In this document: one piece after another, positions 5,118 through 6,615 of the stretch
Numbering within the stretch: the stretch's first letter is position 1
How the letters are laid out: each line of letters opens with the position of its first letter
Source of the DNA: Spirochaeta sp.
GTDB lineage: Bacteria; Spirochaetota; Spirochaetia; DSM-27196; Alkalispirochaetaceae
Reading direction: 5' to 3'
Assembly (NCBI GenBank): GCA_007117185.1
Contig: SKHA01000198.1
Coordinates: forward strand, 1 to 6,615
Length of the DNA: 6,615 nucleotides
Made by a program: the position numbers and the translations under genes
Notes under the pieces: model-generated
Databases searched by the model: none
The model's input: only the letters and a program-made list of their open reading frames with translations
Told to the model about the DNA's origin: nothing

Positions 5118-6344
5118 ATGAACAGCAGGAACAACGGAAACACCGCCGCCTCCCGGCCGGTGGCGATCGTCGCCGCACGGCGTACCGCGGTAGGCAGCTT
5201 CAACGGCGCGTTTTCCACCACATCGGTGGTGGATCTGGGCATCGTGGCAGCCCGGGCGGCGCTGCAGGACGCAGGGCTGGAAGCGACCCGGGTTGACGAG
5301 ACGATCGTGGGTAACATCCTTGGAGCCGGACAGAAGCAGAACATCGCCCGCCAGGTGAGTATCGGGGCGGGGCTGCCCGAGAGCGTTCCGGCGTACACGG
5401 TGAATAAACTCTGCGGATCAGGGCTGAAGTCCGTCGCCCTGGGTATGGGAGCGATTCGGTTGGGTGACGCCCAGGTGATACTGGCCGGCGGGGCCGAGAA
5501 TATGACCATGACTCCCTATGCTATGCCTGCTGCCCGGGGGGGCGCCCGTCTGGGAAGCACAGAGCTTCTGGACCTGATCATTCACGACGGGCTGACCGAT
5601 GCGTTCGGCGGGTATCACATGGGGATCACCGCGGAGAACCTTGCCGACCAGTGGAAGATCACCCGGGAGGAGCAGGACCAGTTTGCCCTGACCAGCCAGC
5701 ACCGCGCCGAGGCGGCGATCACCGCGGGGCACTTCCAGCGGGAGATCGCACCGGTGGAGATCCCCCAGCGCAAGGGCGATCCGCTGGTGGTCGCCACCGA
5801 CGAATTCCCCCGGCTGGGTGCTACCATGGAAGGGCTGGCAAAACTGCGACCGGCGTTCCGCAAGGACGGCACCGTCACTGCTGGTAATGCCTCAGGAATA
5901 AACGACGGCGCGGCGATGGTGATACTCGCGTCGGAGGAGGCGGTGAAGACGCACAACCTTCAGCCCATGGCGTGGCTGCGAAGCTACGGCAGCGCCGCTC
6001 TGGACCCGGCGATCATGGGCTACGGACCCGTTCCGGCAACCCGGATCGCCCTGGAACGGGCAGGCTGGACCCTGCAGGATATTGAACTGGCGGAGCTTAA
6101 CGAAGCGTTTGCAGCGCAGTCTCTGGCGGTCCTGAAGGGAATGCTCCGCGAGCTTGGCGGCATCGACCCGGCGATTGTGAACGTGAACGGCGGAGCGATC
6201 GCCCTGGGTCACCCGGTGGGAGCAAGCGGCACCCGCATTCTCACCACACTGGTCCACGAGATGATCCGTCGGGATCTCAAAAAGGGGCTGGCCACTCTCT
6301 GTATCGGGGGTGGTCAGGGAATCGCCGTCACGGTGGAGCGCTAG
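5118..6344 (+). CDS. Acetyl-CoA C-acetyltransferase (thiolase, AtoB/PhaA type)
   Basis: The 408-residue protein is a complete thiolase. The acyl-accepting Cys99 lies in NKLCGSGLKSV, NEAFA is at 328-332, His365 in GGAIALGHPVGASG, and the general-base Cys395 in LCIGGGQG. The GYHMGITAEN segment (165-174) matches the loop of PhaA-type acetoacetyl-CoA thiolases and supports a short-chain substrate. It catalyses 2 acetyl-CoA to acetoacetyl-CoA plus CoA, reversibly, in the cytosol. The start ATG 5118 is set by AAGGAG at 5104-5109, 8 nt upstream. The frame stays open leftward to 4677, but that stretch lies inside the CoA-transferase gene and is not thiolase sequence. A tail of about ten polar residues precedes the conserved start VAIVAARRTAVG. 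It is the last gene of the operon, with an inverted repeat 26 bp downstream. It could be named atoB or phaA, but the sequence alone does not decide between a synthetic and a degradative role. Confidence 0.95.
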   Translation: MNSRNNGNTAASRPVAIVAARRTAVGSFNGAFSTTSVVDLGIVAARAALQDAGLEATRVDETIVGNILGAGQKQNIARQVSIGAGLPESVPAYTVNKLCGSGLKSVALGMGAIRLGDAQVILAGGAENMTMTPYAMPAARGGARLGSTELLDLIIHDGLTDAFGGYHMGITAENLADQWKITREEQDQFALTSQHRAEAAITAGHFQREIAPVEIPQRKGDPLVVATDEFPRLGATMEGLAKLRPAFRKDGTVTAGNASGINDGAAMVILASEEAVKTHNLQPMAWLRSYGSAALDPAIMGYGPVPATRIALERAGWTLQDIELAELNEAFAAQSLAVLKGMLRELGGIDPAIVNVNGGAIALGHPVGASGTRILTTLVHEMIRRDLKKGLATLCIGGGQGIAVTVER

Positions 6345-6370
6345 GCAGTATTGAAAACCTTGTAGCTCTA

Positions 6371-6402
6371 CGCAGTGGAAGTGGACTTCCCCTTCCACTG
6401 CG
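6371..6402. terminator. Perfect 11-bp inverted repeat after the thiolase, candidate terminator
   Basis: CGCAGTGGAAG (6371-6381) is repeated exactly inverted as CTTCCACTGCG (6392-6402) with a 10-nt loop, 26 bp after the thiolase stop. The stem would be stable, but no T-run follows on either strand, so it is not a canonical intrinsic terminator. It may still stop transcription, protect the mRNA 3' end, or separate this operon from the minus-strand ORF that ends at 6412. Its left arm can also pair with CTTCC inside the loop (6377-6381 with 6386-6390), giving a competing smaller hairpin. Confidence 0.5.
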
Positions 6403-6411
6403 CGAGTGTCC

Positions 6412-6615
6412 TCACCCCCAAGATGATTCCGCCCTCTCTCCTTCCCTGATATCCTCAATACAGTAGTTCGGAATGCGCATCTTCCAGCGCTCTCTGGCCA
6501 CTCCCTTCCGCCACCGCACCGGCGGGGTCTGAAGCGCGCCGCACCACACTCTACGAATTGTCTCGGGCACCTCTTTCCCCCGCACCGACAGTCGCCGACC
6601 CCACAACTCCCGGAA
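6412..6615 (-). CDS. Possible C-terminal end of an unidentified protein, open at the window edge
   Basis: On the minus strand a frame is open from the right window edge to TGA at 6414-6412, giving 67 visible residues rich in Arg, Trp and Glu. Third codon positions are mostly G or C, as in the real genes, but I recognise no domain. The only start candidate inside is TTG at 6606, without a clear ribosome binding site, so if real it probably begins further right. The inverted repeat 6371-6402 lies just past its stop, as expected between convergent genes. It may equally be a chance open frame in GC-rich DNA. Confidence 0.25.
   Translation of the reverse strand, partial: FRELWGRRLSVRGKEVPETIRRVWCGALQTPPVRWRKGVARERWKMRIPNYCIEDIREGERAESSWG

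Noticed and set aside
3493..5178. A 561-residue open frame on the minus strand opposite the KASIII-like and CoA-transferase genes
   Set aside because: The plus strand carries two clear, motif-complete genes with ribosome binding sites. The antisense frame is a composition effect of GC-rich codons and shows no recognisable domain.
6361..6410. TGTAGCTCTACG plus the following stem as a tRNA or tRNA remnant
   Set aside because: There is a slight likeness to a tRNA D-arm start, but no acceptor stem, anticodon arm or T-loop motif can be laid out; the stem is just a long inverted repeat.
1..6615. CRISPR arrays, insertion sequences, attachment sites or rRNA genes
   Set aside because: I saw no regularly spaced direct repeats, no transposase or integrase motifs with terminal repeats, and no rRNA-like sequence.

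Overview
This is a GC-rich bacterial window with tightly packed genes, strong GC preference at third codon positions, and purine-rich ribosome binding sites before most starts. Nothing in it fixes the taxon. The gene set (short-chain thiolase, family I CoA-transferase, SDR reductase, KASIII-like protein) occurs in many heterotrophic bacteria. I lean towards a free-living, high-GC lineage such as a proteobacterium or a non-pathogenic spirochaete, with low confidence.

Layout. Positions 1-1004 (+) hold the 3' part of a lysophospholipid-type acyltransferase gene whose start and HX4D region lie left of the window. It converges with, and overlaps by 44 bp, a minus-strand pair read leftward from about 2.53 kb. 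That pair is a FabG-like SDR reductase (2531-1806) and an alpha/beta hydrolase (1809-961), joined by a GTGA stop/start overlap. A 214-bp AT-richer divergent promoter region (2532-2745) separates this pair from a rightward three-gene operon. The operon encodes a KASIII-like condensing enzyme (2746-3768), a 4-hydroxybutyrate/acetyl-CoA-type CoA-transferase (3793-5103) and an acetyl-CoA C-acetyltransferase (5118-6344). Gaps within it are 24 and 14 nt, and each gene has its own ribosome binding site. After the thiolase there are 271 bp with a perfect 11-bp inverted repeat and a weakly supported minus-strand ORF that runs off the right edge.

How the genes may work together (inference). Thiolase makes or cleaves acetoacetyl-CoA. 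The reductase, which carries an Asp typical of NAD(H) use, would interconvert 3-oxoacyl and 3-hydroxyacyl thioesters. The CoA-transferase would exchange CoA between short-chain acids, and the hydrolase could release or process an ester or thioester. Together they look like a short-chain beta-ketoacyl/3-hydroxyacyl-CoA module. No PHA synthase, crotonase or acyl-CoA dehydrogenase is present in the window, so the end product is open.

The two most distinctive observations are these. First, the KASIII-like protein keeps the nucleophilic Cys (Cys123), but the positions of the catalytic His and Asn are Thr267 and Tyr297, so it is unlikely to be an ordinary decarboxylative FabH. Second, the divergent intergenic region carries matched sequence elements in front of both operons plus twin GAAATTTC palindromes two helical turns apart over one promoter. 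That arrangement suggests one regulator controls both operons.
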